A stretch of DNA of 64,000 nucleotides, from positions 1-64,000 of the IMG/VR virus record IMGVR_UViG_3300032323_001387. The stretch is one strand, 5' to 3'. Shown piece by piece: positions 41,287 through 50,335 of this stretch. Every line of letters begins with the position of its first letter. The stretch's first letter is position 1. This DNA is from a virus. Below the pieces are notes generated by a model, which made no database searches, was not told the origin of the DNA, and was given only the letters and a program-made list of their open reading frames with translations. Position numbers and translations under genes: made by a program.

Positions 41287-42275
41287 GGTTTGCTATTTGG
41301 ATCGTATTGGTCTTTGTTCATTTTGTACCAGCGAAGTGTGTTCTTCAATGCTTCACGTAGTTCATATTTTGGCTTCCAGCCTAGAGCATTGATCTTTTCA
41401 GAACTTAATAGTCTAACTGAAATCATAAACGCTTTGTTGTTAACGTACTCGATTGGATTTTCATTGTCATCAATCTCTTTAAGCATTTGTAGAACTTCAT
41501 TGACAGTAAAGCCATAGCCATAGCATACATTATATACATCATACTTGTTGACATTTTCTGCAACGAACACAATACCTTCTGCCATGTCTTCAACGTGCAA
41601 CAAGTCGCGGACGTCATTACCGTCACCCCACACAGGAATAGGATTTAAGCCATCTGCAATCTTACGAATGCTTGCAGGAGTAACGTGACACTTTTCATAG
41701 TCAAATTTATCATTTGGACCAAATGCATTACTAGGACGAATGATAACACATTGCATTGGATTGTGAATTTGGTTACTGAAGAAGTCACACAATGCTTCGC
41801 TGTAACGCTTCATTCCGCCCACTGCTTTGTACACAGGGATTAGAGGACTTGCGTTAATATCGATACCTTCATGGCAATAGTCGTTGCCCATGTCAGGATA
41901 CACTGTATTAGAGCTAATGAAGATAAACTTCTTAACACCATTACGCCAGCTTTGTTCCATCAAATTGGTATTCATTTCAATGTTTGGTGTTACGTGTAGT
42001 AATGGATTAAACTTAGTGTCTAAGGCATTACTTGTGTTGGCCGCACAGTGAATAACAACATCAACATCTTTGCTTACTTTTTCGCAGAACGCTGCTGTGC
42101 GTAAATCGCCATGGTGATTCTCTACTGTTTCCCATCCGTAAAAGTCTTTACGTAGGGTTCTGCTATAAGTTGTACTGCGTACATTCTTATAGCCTTTTTC
42201 AAATAAGGTTCTTAAAATATGACTGCCAATAAATCCAGAGGCGCCAGTAACTAAAATTCTGTCTGTTTTTTGCAT
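41283..42275 (-). CDS. NAD-dependent epimerase/dehydratase (330 aa)
   Basis: Starts MQKTDRILVTGASGFIGSHIL with GxxGxxG at 11-17. FISSNTVYPDMGNDY and IIRPSNAFGPNDKFD resemble GDP-fucose synthase/WcaG-type extended SDRs, and VWGDGNDVRDLLHVEDMAEG the substrate loop. The usual YxxxK is not clean: the expected position reads PVYKAVGGMKRYSE, with Lys seven residues after Tyr, so catalysis may differ or the alignment may hold an insertion. ATG 42275 is chosen, one base after the previous stop. Likely epimerises or reduces a 4-keto sugar. Confidence 0.9.
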   Translation of the reverse strand: MQKTDRILVTGASGFIGSHILRTLFEKGYKNVRSTTYSRTLRKDFYGWETVENHHGDLRTAAFCEKVSKDVDVVIHCAANTSNALDTKFNPLLHVTPNIEMNTNLMEQSWRNGVKKFIFISSNTVYPDMGNDYCHEGIDINASPLIPVYKAVGGMKRYSEALCDFFSNQIHNPMQCVIIRPSNAFGPNDKFDYEKCHVTPASIRKIADGLNPIPVWGDGNDVRDLLHVEDMAEGIVFVAENVNKYDVYNVCYGYGFTVNEVLQMLKEIDDNENPIEYVNNKAFMISVRLLSSEKINALGWKPKYELREALKNTLRWYKMNKDQYDPNSKP

Positions 42276-42276
42276 T

Positions 42277-43251
42277 TTATTTTCCAATGTAATTTTCGAT
42301 AGTTTTCTTAATACCATCTCTTAGTGTAGTTCTAGGTAACATATCATATTTACGTTGCTTGTCCGCACTTAGACAGCGAACTGGGTCGCCATTTGTCTTT
42401 GTTTCGTCCCAAATGATTTGTTTTTCTTCGCCACTGATTTCTTTGTATACGTCAATGATAGTTTCAATTGTTTCTTTAATGCTAACTGCTGTGCCGCAGC
42501 CAAAGTTAACAATGTCTTTGACTTCTTTAGTAACTGCATCGATGCTGGCTTGTGCAACATCGTCGCCAAACACAAAGTCTCTGCGAGCACTACCATTGCC
42601 CCAACATGTAATGCTGTTGCCCGGAACGTTCTTTAGCTTCCAAATGTTAGAACTGATAACTGTGGCATCTTCTGCAAAGTTATCATTGATACCATAGATA
42701 TTACTTGGACGAATTACTGTCCAATTATCCCACCCATACTGTACTGTCAGAGATTCCAATGTTGCTTCGCCCATGCGCTTGGTCCAGCCTGGATACCAAT
42801 CATTGCGACTTGGTGTTGTTTTCCAAACATCGTCTTCGTTCATTAGCTCTGCTGGCTGGTAAACGCCTACACTACTCAAATACACAAACCAATCTACCTT
42901 AGCATCAAATGCTGCCTTAATCATGTTAGTGTTAAACATCAACATAGGGAACAAATAATCGCAGGGCTGTTTACTGCTACGAGCAGGACTGCCTTTGACT
43001 CCGGCAATGTGTAGCACAATGTTAATCTTGTTTTTAAACAACTCTTCGCAGTTATGCAAATAAGTCAAATCACAGTTAACAAATTCTACCACGTTGGGAT
43101 ATTTGTCGCAGACTTCTTTTAGCTTGGGGCTTTGTCTGATATCCACAGCATAGACTTTACTTGCGCCTTCATGAACGCTTTTTTCAACTGCTGGTACACC
43201 CACTAAACCACTGGCGCCTGTTACCAATACTACTTTGTTTTCAAATTTCAT
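42277..43251 (-). CDS. NAD-dependent epimerase/dehydratase (324 aa)
   Basis: Starts MKFENKVVLVTGASGLVG with GxxGxxG at 12-18; LHIAGVKGSPARSS, VYLSSVGVYQPAEL, VIRPSNIYGINDNF and CWGNGSARRDFVFGDD are typical of GDP-fucose synthase-like extended SDRs. As in the previous gene the catalytic motif is atypical: YPGWTKRMGE puts Lys five residues after Tyr. The two proteins are close paralogues and may form a heterodimer or do successive steps. ATG 43251 forms an ATGA overlap with the preceding gene. Confidence 0.9.
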   Translation of the reverse strand: MKFENKVVLVTGASGLVGVPAVEKSVHEGASKVYAVDIRQSPKLKEVCDKYPNVVEFVNCDLTYLHNCEELFKNKINIVLHIAGVKGSPARSSKQPCDYLFPMLMFNTNMIKAAFDAKVDWFVYLSSVGVYQPAELMNEDDVWKTTPSRNDWYPGWTKRMGEATLESLTVQYGWDNWTVIRPSNIYGINDNFAEDATVISSNIWKLKNVPGNSITCWGNGSARRDFVFGDDVAQASIDAVTKEVKDIVNFGCGTAVSIKETIETIIDVYKEISGEEKQIIWDETKTNGDPVRCLSADKQRKYDMLPRTTLRDGIKKTIENYIGK

Positions 43252-44693
43252 TTTAAATACCACTTTCTTATATCGTTAAAGGTTTTATTAAATGGGTTAT
43301 ACTTACCAAACGTCTTTGCATGATTTTGATTGTGTATTAACACATCTGTTAGCTGATAATATATATCATGTATTTCACTTAGTGATAACGCTGATAGCCT
43401 ATAAATCTCAGCATTAATCAATTCAAATCTATTTCTAAAATCTGTACATTCATCATATGTTTCATCTATAAATGGACTAAATGTTTTAAATCCTAACTCC
43501 CGCAATGTTTTTAATGTATAAGGATTACCCATTACTATAAATGGCTGTAGATTAATTATAGGATGATGAAACGTTTTTTCACTGATAAAAGGAAACTTGC
43601 CTCCACCAAATTCAAATGACGTTTCATTTACAATATTAATATAAGACTCAGCAAACAATGCTTTATTGTTGTTATTAAGATTAAAGCTGTGTTTCTGATC
43701 TAAGGGCAAGTGTGCAGTATCAACTTCCATGGGAATATTGTTAACAATATCATCAACAATTAACTCTACTTCCTCAGATTCCCCTGTAAAATGGGATATT
43801 GCATTATAGATTCTATGTTTATTGGTATAATCGTGTAATGCTACAAAACTAAAAATGCTGTCATTTAATAGTCGATGCTTAAACGCCATATAAGCACTTA
43901 GCCAGCGATGCGGCCTGTGCATATTCCTATTCATACAAATAAACTTCTTACTGCGAATATGATTAAGGTCTAAGTCTTCTGGTTTAATATAATCCGATTT
44001 ATATCCCAATGATCCTACTCTGGGATATTCTTGGAATTTATCTGCTAACTGATTTAAAACAATATATCCATTTGTTATTTTTATTTTACTATTAGGATAT
44101 AAATCGTAATGACTGTCAAAGGTATTACCGCCTATGACAATGATATTTTCTCCAGCAATGCCGTGATTATTAAAATACTTTTCTATCTCTACTAAGTTTT
44201 CAGAATGCTCCAATGGATCGTGTATTACATTCAATACTAGTTTGATATTACCCGTCTGTAATCCCAGCAACACCTTAGGATCTAAAGTATCGATAAATTC
44301 GTACTCGTAATCTGTGCCATTCAATTTAATTGAATACTTGCCGTAAATTGAGTTTAAAGTGAAACAAATCTCAACGGGATAAAGATATACGTCGCCGTCA
44401 TATACTAGTTCGTCAACAGTTACTATATTATCAGTGCCATAATGAAGTTTGTAATAGTTATAAAAGTTTTTATGGGCTACATGTGCTAACCACGTAGATG
44501 ATTCATTTTCTGCTTGTAATTCAGAGATAATCGTACTTTGAAACGCAAACTCGTTATCCTTAAGTCTATCCAATATATACGCATTTACCTGCGGAGGTAA
44601 GCCGTTTAAAAGAAACTCCTTGCCCTGATAATTGACAAAAGAACCGCTGTAAACTAATTTTATATCTCGATTATAATTGTTGAATAAACTCAT
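43248..44693 (-). CDS. Phage transferase-like protein, GFKTF family (481 aa)
   Basis: One of three long paralogues (also 44671 and 47246). The signature is in the C-terminal third: PFISEKTFHHPIINLQPFIVMG, then LKTLRELGFKTFSPFIDETYDE and a helical end DIYYQLTDVLIHNQNH. KKFICMNRNMHRPHRW in the middle has the basic residues expected of a donor-binding loop. TEK/SEKT followed by PI and PF resembles the C-terminal block of alpha-1,3-fucosyltransferase-like (GT10-type) folds, but the resemblance is distant. Probably a large glycosyltransferase working with the epimerases next to it. It overlaps 44671 by 23 bases. Confidence 0.7.
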   Translation of the reverse strand: MSLFNNYNRDIKLVYSGSFVNYQGKEFLLNGLPPQVNAYILDRLKDNEFAFQSTIISELQAENESSTWLAHVAHKNFYNYYKLHYGTDNIVTVDELVYDGDVYLYPVEICFTLNSIYGKYSIKLNGTDYEYEFIDTLDPKVLLGLQTGNIKLVLNVIHDPLEHSENLVEIEKYFNNHGIAGENIIVIGGNTFDSHYDLYPNSKIKITNGYIVLNQLADKFQEYPRVGSLGYKSDYIKPEDLDLNHIRSKKFICMNRNMHRPHRWLSAYMAFKHRLLNDSIFSFVALHDYTNKHRIYNAISHFTGESEEVELIVDDIVNNIPMEVDTAHLPLDQKHSFNLNNNNKALFAESYINIVNETSFEFGGGKFPFISEKTFHHPIINLQPFIVMGNPYTLKTLRELGFKTFSPFIDETYDECTDFRNRFELINAEIYRLSALSLSEIHDIYYQLTDVLIHNQNHAKTFGKYNPFNKTFNDIRKWYLK

Positions 44694-46080
44694 AAGATAT
44701 CTTGTATGGGTCAGTATCTTTAAAAGATGCGAAATGGTCTCTATTATAAATTAAAATATCTTTCATTGAATAATATAAGTCGTGTAATTCTTTATGACTC
44801 AGTGCATTTAATTTTAATATTTCTTTTTGAATCATTTGCATTCTTGTTGCATAGTCGGGCTCTAGATCATAACTCTCGTCTATAAATGGGCTAAATGTTT
44901 TAAAGCCTAGTTTTCTTAACTGACGTAATGATCCGAAATCGCCAACCATTATAAATGGCTGTAAGTTAATAATAGGCCTATATGTTTTCTCCGAGAAGAA
45001 TGGACTATTATCTATAGGTCCATGGAAACTTGTTTCTGATATAATATGGAAATACGTATCAGTATACCATTCCTTTTTATTATTATCAGTTACAAAGCCT
45101 CTTTTTTCATTAGCAGTTAAATGATTAGTGTCTATTTCATAGGGCAATAGGGCCATTAGATTATTAAAATCTTCGTCTGTAATAGGGCCAGGTAACAAAT
45201 CCTCTACATCGCGTCTAATATGATTTGGGTCATGTGGGATACTAACAAAACTAAAGATACTATTATCTAAAAGACTGTACTTCATTGCCATATAAGCCAG
45301 ATAATATCTGTGTGAACGCATAGACCTATTAAAACAAAGAAACTTTTTTGGTCGTATTTTAGTAATATCTAAATCGCTGTCTCTGACAATGTCAGATATA
45401 TAACCCATTGATGTGGGTCTAGGAAAATCAAACATACAGCGGGCTTGCTGTTGTAATGCTAGATTACCATAAGTGAAATTCGTTAAACTATCCGGAAAAT
45501 CTTTGGTATGATTAAAAAACTTATTGCCAAATATAAACACTAAATTAGATTCACTAACGCCTAATTTACGTAATACTAATTCCAATTCTCGTATACCAGG
45601 CGCAAAATGACAAGGATCTTGTATATTACAAATAACTATTTTGATTCTATTTGCTTTTAAATGATTAATAATAGGTTCAATAATTTCTTCTATAGAATAT
45701 TCAACACTGGTACCGTCTAAGTCGACTTTTACTTTGGCATTCAGCGAATCAATCGAGGTTGCAATTTCAATGGGAAAGATATACGTTGTATCTACGTCAT
45801 TGACATCTATATCATATATTGGAATTATATGCTGTTCGCCAATATTTTTTATAAAATAGTAATGAAAATTACCTAGGTTGTGCATTAAATTCCAACCAAT
45901 GGTTGAATTATTTTTTACTTGCTCTACACATTCATGCGGATTAAATTCATCATGCCCTTGAATATATTTTTTCTCAATATGATTCATTACAACCTGAGGT
46001 ATACCGTTGCTAAAATATACCTTTTCGCCGCGAACATTAGAGTAAATGTGCGAGTATACTGCTTTTAGAATACGACCCAT
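44671..46080 (-). CDS. Phage transferase-like protein, GFKTF family (469 aa)
   Basis: Second paralogue: PKKFLCFNRSMRSHRYYLAYMA (middle) and FFSEKTYRPIINLQPFIMVG, LRKLGFKTFSPFIDESYDLE and LYYSMKDILIYNRDH (end). It is nearest to the 43248 protein, matching along the full length including ICNIQDPCHF versus LNVIHDPLEH. Tandem duplication is likely. The 23-base overlap means their translation is coupled and their amounts tied. Function unknown; glycosyltransferase inferred from context and the weak C-terminal fold resemblance. Confidence 0.7.
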   Translation of the reverse strand: MGRILKAVYSHIYSNVRGEKVYFSNGIPQVVMNHIEKKYIQGHDEFNPHECVEQVKNNSTIGWNLMHNLGNFHYYFIKNIGEQHIIPIYDIDVNDVDTTYIFPIEIATSIDSLNAKVKVDLDGTSVEYSIEEIIEPIINHLKANRIKIVICNIQDPCHFAPGIRELELVLRKLGVSESNLVFIFGNKFFNHTKDFPDSLTNFTYGNLALQQQARCMFDFPRPTSMGYISDIVRDSDLDITKIRPKKFLCFNRSMRSHRYYLAYMAMKYSLLDNSIFSFVSIPHDPNHIRRDVEDLLPGPITDEDFNNLMALLPYEIDTNHLTANEKRGFVTDNNKKEWYTDTYFHIISETSFHGPIDNSPFFSEKTYRPIINLQPFIMVGDFGSLRQLRKLGFKTFSPFIDESYDLEPDYATRMQMIQKEILKLNALSHKELHDLYYSMKDILIYNRDHFASFKDTDPYKISYEFIQQL

Positions 46081-46694
46081 TTGCCTGTTCCATAATGAGG
46101 AAATTTAGATTTATATTCATACCATATAACATCTTCGGGAATATCACGTTTGTGATTCCATGTTGCTACAGTAGGAGTATTAGTAGATACTGCATTATCT
46201 TCTACAATAAAATACAACGGCAAATTAAAGTTTCTAGCATATTTGTGCACTTCATAAAAGATACCGCTTTCAAAACTCATATCACCAATGAAACACCAAA
46301 CTTTTTCATCGCTGCCATTATCTTTAATTGCTTGTGCAACGCCCAATGCAATTGATAATGTACCGCCAACAATAGCACTGGAATAAAATTTATTATCTAA
46401 ATTACATATAGTAATACTTTTTCCAGCTAATATATCTTGTTCAATAGTTGCGGGATCAATGCCTTTAAGCAGTGCATGATAATGACTGCGCCATGTAGAA
46501 AATACCCAATCAGTTGTTTTAATTCTTTTAAAGATTTCAATCAGTTGTTCTTCGTTGCCGTTAGACAAGTGCACTGGGCCACGGATTTTGGCATTTTCCC
46601 AGTGGTTTACAATCTTATCTTCAAATGCTATTAACTCTTCTTTAGTCAAGTCAATTGGCCTTACAATTTCATATTTGTCAATGTTTTTAATCAT
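46065..46694 (-). CDS. Thiamine-diphosphate enzyme, PP (E1-alpha-like) subunit (209 aa)
   Basis: Resembles the cofactor-binding domain of E1-alpha. G137-D138 in CFIGDMSFESGIF and N167 in FIVEDNAVSTNTP form the GD-x28-N thiamine-diphosphate/Mg motif; VFSTWRSHYHALLKGI (64-79) matches the E1-alpha start. At 209 residues it lacks the roughly 100-150 residues of extra N- and C-terminal structure of true E1-alpha. Partner Pyr subunit is at 38540. The two halves are separated by seven or eight sugar-modifying genes, which is unusual because E1 subunits are normally adjacent. It overlaps the downstream GFKTF-family gene by 16 bases. Confidence 0.85.
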   Translation of the reverse strand: MIKNIDKYEIVRPIDLTKEELIAFEDKIVNHWENAKIRGPVHLSNGNEEQLIEIFKRIKTTDWVFSTWRSHYHALLKGIDPATIEQDILAGKSITICNLDNKFYSSAIVGGTLSIALGVAQAIKDNGSDEKVWCFIGDMSFESGIFYEVHKYARNFNLPLYFIVEDNAVSTNTPTVATWNHKRDIPEDVIWYEYKSKFPHYGTGKWVVF

Positions 46695-46703
46695 AATAAT
46701 CTT

Positions 46704-47249
46704 TCATCTATCTCTTGCTTGCAACACTGGCTTATCTGTAGGCCATTCTATGTTAAATCTACTATCATTCCACTTAATCACTCCTTGCGCTTTTTCATCA
46801 ACGTAATCGCCTTGATAAAATAAGTTATAATGGAATATGCAATCTGTTAGTGCAAAGTGTCCATTAGCAAAGCCCGGTGGTACTAAGACTTGATCTCTAG
46901 TTTTTTCTGAGATTATATAGCTTTCCCATTTGCCATAGTTAACACTGTGTTCTCTAACATCCATTACTACAAGGTATATGTCGCCTACTAAGGCTTGTAC
47001 TAATTTCCAAGTCTTATTGTCGTAGTGTAAGCCACGCAATACTCCTTGATATGACTTACTAAACCTTCCATGTATATTAACGTCTGTGGGCAGTAATTTC
47101 ACAACTGGATGAGTTTCACTATGGAACGTTGTAAAAATTTCACCACGATATTCTCTGTATACACTGGGGCTATACACAGGAACTTCTGTGCCAAATTTTG
47201 ACAAATAAGATATATCAACATTATCCCATTGGGGCAATTTATAATTCAT
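46704..47249 (-). CDS. rmlC: dTDP-4-dehydrorhamnose 3,5-epimerase-like protein (181 aa)
   Basis: A cupin-fold 3,5-epimerase of the RmlC type. RGLHY (72-76) holds the catalytic His75 region, WKLVQALVGDIYLVVMDVR (81-99) the dimer strand, PPGFANGHFAL (124-134) the conserved P-x-G-x-x-x-G-F block and FHYNLFY (139-145) the catalytic Tyr. IKWNDSRFNIEWP at the C-terminus is also standard. The length matches the family (180-190). No rmlA, rmlB or rmlD is visible, so the host or another part of the phage must supply the 4-keto sugar. Confidence 0.92.
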   Translation of the reverse strand: MNYKLPQWDNVDISYLSKFGTEVPVYSPSVYREYRGEIFTTFHSETHPVVKLLPTDVNIHGRFSKSYQGVLRGLHYDNKTWKLVQALVGDIYLVVMDVREHSVNYGKWESYIISEKTRDQVLVPPGFANGHFALTDCIFHYNLFYQGDYVDEKAQGVIKWNDSRFNIEWPTDKPVLQARDR

Positions 47250-48676
47250 TCTCTTGTTCCTTTAATTCTTTCATCGAGGAATTTAATAAAATTTTCAGTT
47301 GTTGTATCTGTTTTATACAACGTTAATAAATGCTCCCTGTTATGTAATAGTATATCTTCCATTCTCCAATACCAATTATGTAGTTGTTTCTTATTCATTT
47401 TACATAACTTTTTAATTTCTTCATAGACCATTGCCACTCGCTTGCCAGTATCTTGTTCTAAATCATAACTTTCGTCAATAAAGCCGTTAAATGTTTTAAA
47501 ACCCATATCACGTAATAACTGCAATGCTCCGGGAAATGATAAAAATACAAATGGCATATAATTGGCAATGGGTTTGCAAATCTTTTCAGTTACTGATTTG
47601 TATGGACCTTCTGTGTATGTTTCTGTGCAGATATAAAAGTATGCATTGTTATACGAATTAACCTGATTATCTGTCCAAGAACTCACACTGTGATATGTAT
47701 CGTTTGGCTCATCTTTAAGTGACTTAGGTAGTCTACTGAATAGCTTATCCATTTTTGCCTTTGTCAATTTAAAGCCATAGCGTTGATTATATTCATCTAC
47801 TAACGTATCATATGGATCGAAATTTGCTAACCAACTCCAATCCCCAAGGTCTAATAGATTATCTTCGTTCATTGCAAAAGCTAAGGCAATTCTATGGTCA
47901 CGGGCTCTGCGGATTTTAAACAAAAAAGAATGTGGTCGAATACGCTTTTTAGACTCCAAGAATCTTTCTGGCTCAGTTCTGCCTTCTCTAGTCTGCATAT
48001 AGAAATAACTAGTATTACTAATGACAAATGGCCAGCTTTTAACTATCAACATTTGCTCCTCTTCGGGGAACCAAGAATTATAAACTTCTTCAGCATTGAA
48101 GGTGTTAAATGCCATTATTACTTGATTTTTTGGAATACCGCTATATTCAAGTGCCGTATGTAAATTTTCATACGTAGACTTTGAAACAAAGTTTTCCTGT
48201 GCATAGTCCAATACGATAGTTGCGCGGCCTTTTCTTATATCATCTAACGCTTCAGCGGAAATATATTTCCAAAAGAAATTACCTGCTATTTTTGTGCCAT
48301 TAAATGCGGCACCGCAAAATTGATCAATATGCGGGCTAACCTTTATAGGATATAGGTATTTGTCGAATTTGCGTTTGCCAAAATATAAACTTTCTTCTTT
48401 GGCGTCAACAAGTTCCATGCATGGCCCGGCAGTTAAATGTGTACCTGGGCCAGTGTTAGGCCAAGTACCAAATGATTTGCCTAATATGAATGACATTGTT
48501 GTGTCATTGTCGGATCCCGTATGCACTTGCTGTTCAAATAAACCACAATCCCGTACTGTAGTTGTATTCATGCTGTGCAAATAATTAACCATTCCTAATT
48601 CAGTTTGTAGTGCATTAGCTAATACTGAATTGGGAAATACGTAATCATATAATAAGGGTAGTGTTGCTTTATCCAT
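47246..48676 (-). CDS. Phage transferase-like protein, GFKTF family (476 aa)
   Basis: Third paralogue: SVTEKICKPIANYMPFVFLS, LRDMGFKTFNGFIDESYDLE and WYWRMEDILLHNREH. The basic loop here is KKRIRPHSFLFKIRRARDHR. It is more distant than the 43248/44671 pair and carries different N-terminal text. It overlaps the SGNH-like gene before it by eight bases (ATGGATAA) and the RmlC gene after it by four. Likely a glycosyltransferase using a sugar made by the adjacent enzymes. Confidence 0.7.
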   Translation of the reverse strand: MDKATLPLLYDYVFPNSVLANALQTELGMVNYLHSMNTTTVRDCGLFEQQVHTGSDNDTTMSFILGKSFGTWPNTGPGTHLTAGPCMELVDAKEESLYFGKRKFDKYLYPIKVSPHIDQFCGAAFNGTKIAGNFFWKYISAEALDDIRKGRATIVLDYAQENFVSKSTYENLHTALEYSGIPKNQVIMAFNTFNAEEVYNSWFPEEEQMLIVKSWPFVISNTSYFYMQTREGRTEPERFLESKKRIRPHSFLFKIRRARDHRIALAFAMNEDNLLDLGDWSWLANFDPYDTLVDEYNQRYGFKLTKAKMDKLFSRLPKSLKDEPNDTYHSVSSWTDNQVNSYNNAYFYICTETYTEGPYKSVTEKICKPIANYMPFVFLSFPGALQLLRDMGFKTFNGFIDESYDLEQDTGKRVAMVYEEIKKLCKMNKKQLHNWYWRMEDILLHNREHLLTLYKTDTTTENFIKFLDERIKGTRE

Positions 48677-49451
48677 TTAATAAACTGTTATTGTGAGCTC
48701 GATCGAATGTTCCTCTAAATTCTCTGTTAAATTTGATTTCCATGTTATATTGACTTGTATAATCAAAGTCTATATTCCATTTGTTGACAAATTTTCTTGT
48801 TTTAGTTGTATTAAATCTAGGGAGAAATTCTTCAATGTATTTAAGATATACATTCGTACTCGGATGCCCATCTCTGCGATTTTCTTCTGTCCAAAATGGA
48901 CTATCTGTGTATTGATTTTTTTCTTTCCATTTATCTAACGTAATATCAACATCTAGCATTGCGTATATTTCGTCGGCCATTGGTTTCATATAATTACTGA
49001 CGCTGGCCGTGCCGTCTAAGTAAGCAGAATTGTCTATGCCCATGACTATATTATGTTTAACATTTTTTAGTGTTTGCTTAATTACTTTGGCTGCGATCCA
49101 AGACTGATATACTGCCCAGTCATCACTCCACATATTTTTTGTAAATTCTACAGTAACAGGATCGTTGGTGTTATAATTATACGAATATAAATCACCCTTT
49201 GTTTGCCAATTGGCATTGGGTGGCAAATAACTAAATCTACCAAAGCCGGTTAACATCACAATGACAAAATCAGTATCTGGATTAAATTTATATATGTGAT
49301 CGGCTTCAACGATCCTGTTCATTATGTAAGTGTTAGAGCAGCCTGCTCTGCCATAATTATAATACTCTTCAAAATTTATACCAATTAAGTCTGCCCATGT
49401 AGCATAAGCATACCTAGTATAACTACAACCAAATGCAAAAAATCTTTTCAT
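48669..49451 (-). CDS. SGNH/GDSL hydrolase-like protein (260 aa)
   Basis: Block I is FAFGCSYTRYA (5-15) with candidate nucleophile S10; YGRAGCSNTYI gives the Gly/Asn block, VIVMLTGFGRF block III and RRDGHPSTNVYLKYI the block V Asp-x-His (DGHPS). This last element is nearly the canonical D-x-x-H. It is the first of three adjacent SGNH-like genes (48669, 49448, 50332). These share short motifs but little else. No export signal. Confidence 0.78.
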   Translation of the reverse strand: MKRFFAFGCSYTRYAYATWADLIGINFEEYYNYGRAGCSNTYIMNRIVEADHIYKFNPDTDFVIVMLTGFGRFSYLPPNANWQTKGDLYSYNYNTNDPVTVEFTKNMWSDDWAVYQSWIAAKVIKQTLKNVKHNIVMGIDNSAYLDGTASVSNYMKPMADEIYAMLDVDITLDKWKEKNQYTDSPFWTEENRRDGHPSTNVYLKYIEEFLPRFNTTKTRKFVNKWNIDFDYTSQYNMEIKFNREFRGTFDRAHNNSLLNG

Positions 49452-50335
49452 AATAATTTCTTTACCAACGGGAATAATATATCTTCACACCATATGTCGT
49501 GTCCTTGCTGGCTAGGGTGAAAGCCGTCTTGTGCAAAGTATTCTAGATTGTATTTATTTTGCAAACTTTTCCTATCATCGTGTGATAATAATATTGCGTC
49601 ATCTTCAGTGACACCAATAAACTTGTGCAAATATTCAAACATACCCTGTGTTATCGTATGAGTATGATCAAACTGTTTGTACAAATAATTTACTATTTCG
49701 TGATCTTTATGTTTAATAATATCTTCATATACGTGCTTCATGAAAAATTGATTGATCAATTTTACGTTATGTAGCTTACAAAAATTTTGAAGCATAATGA
49801 TATTTTCCAAACTCGAATGTGTCTTGCCTACTCCGTTGACTTCTTTATCTAAGAGATAATGTTGTTGCACAAAGTCCAATGTAGAGTCGCTGCCATTGAC
49901 AGTTAAGTACCAGCCGCCGTTCTTGTTGTACTTGAATTCTGATCCGTTCTTGGTATAAAATACACCATCACCGTCTATGTTATCATCAGTGAGATTTAAA
50001 AACTGATGTGTCATTCCGCCATGGAAGTTGGGCCAGTCATTGACCATGCGTTCTATTATTGTAGGATTATCAATGAACCAAGACTTTCTGCTGGTGCCGC
50101 TCCACATAACGGCAACTAAGATTTCATTATTGTCAATGCCCGATTCAATGGCAGATAATATTGCAGACATTACACGTTTTTGTATAAGTTCTTGTCCGCT
50201 GCTATTTCTGCCTGTGTGATTTGTAGTTAGATTGGGATTATATTCTAGCAGAAATCCTGTAAGGCTTCCTACCCAGCCATTATCATTGTCACCAGTACTA
50301 AAGCTACACCCTCCGGTGACTAGATGTCGAATCAT
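49448..50335 (-). CDS. SGNH/GDSL hydrolase-like protein (295 aa)
   Basis: Block I is VTGGCSFSTGD (6-16) with candidate nucleophile S11; HTGRNSSGQELI gives the Gly block, VAVMWSGTSRKSW block III and QDGFHPSQQGHDIW block V (D-x-x-H). The middle contains Trp/Gly-rich loops (DNIDGDGVFYTKNGSE) not seen in its neighbours. Four-base overlaps on both sides. With its two siblings it suggests three acyl-esterase or acyl-transferase steps, or alternative specificities. Confidence 0.78.
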   Translation of the reverse strand: MIRHLVTGGCSFSTGDNDNGWVGSLTGFLLEYNPNLTTNHTGRNSSGQELIQKRVMSAILSAIESGIDNNEILVAVMWSGTSRKSWFIDNPTIIERMVNDWPNFHGGMTHQFLNLTDDNIDGDGVFYTKNGSEFKYNKNGGWYLTVNGSDSTLDFVQQHYLLDKEVNGVGKTHSSLENIIMLQNFCKLHNVKLINQFFMKHVYEDIIKHKDHEIVNYLYKQFDHTHTITQGMFEYLHKFIGVTEDDAILLSHDDRKSLQNKYNLEYFAQDGFHPSQQGHDIWCEDILFPLVKKLL

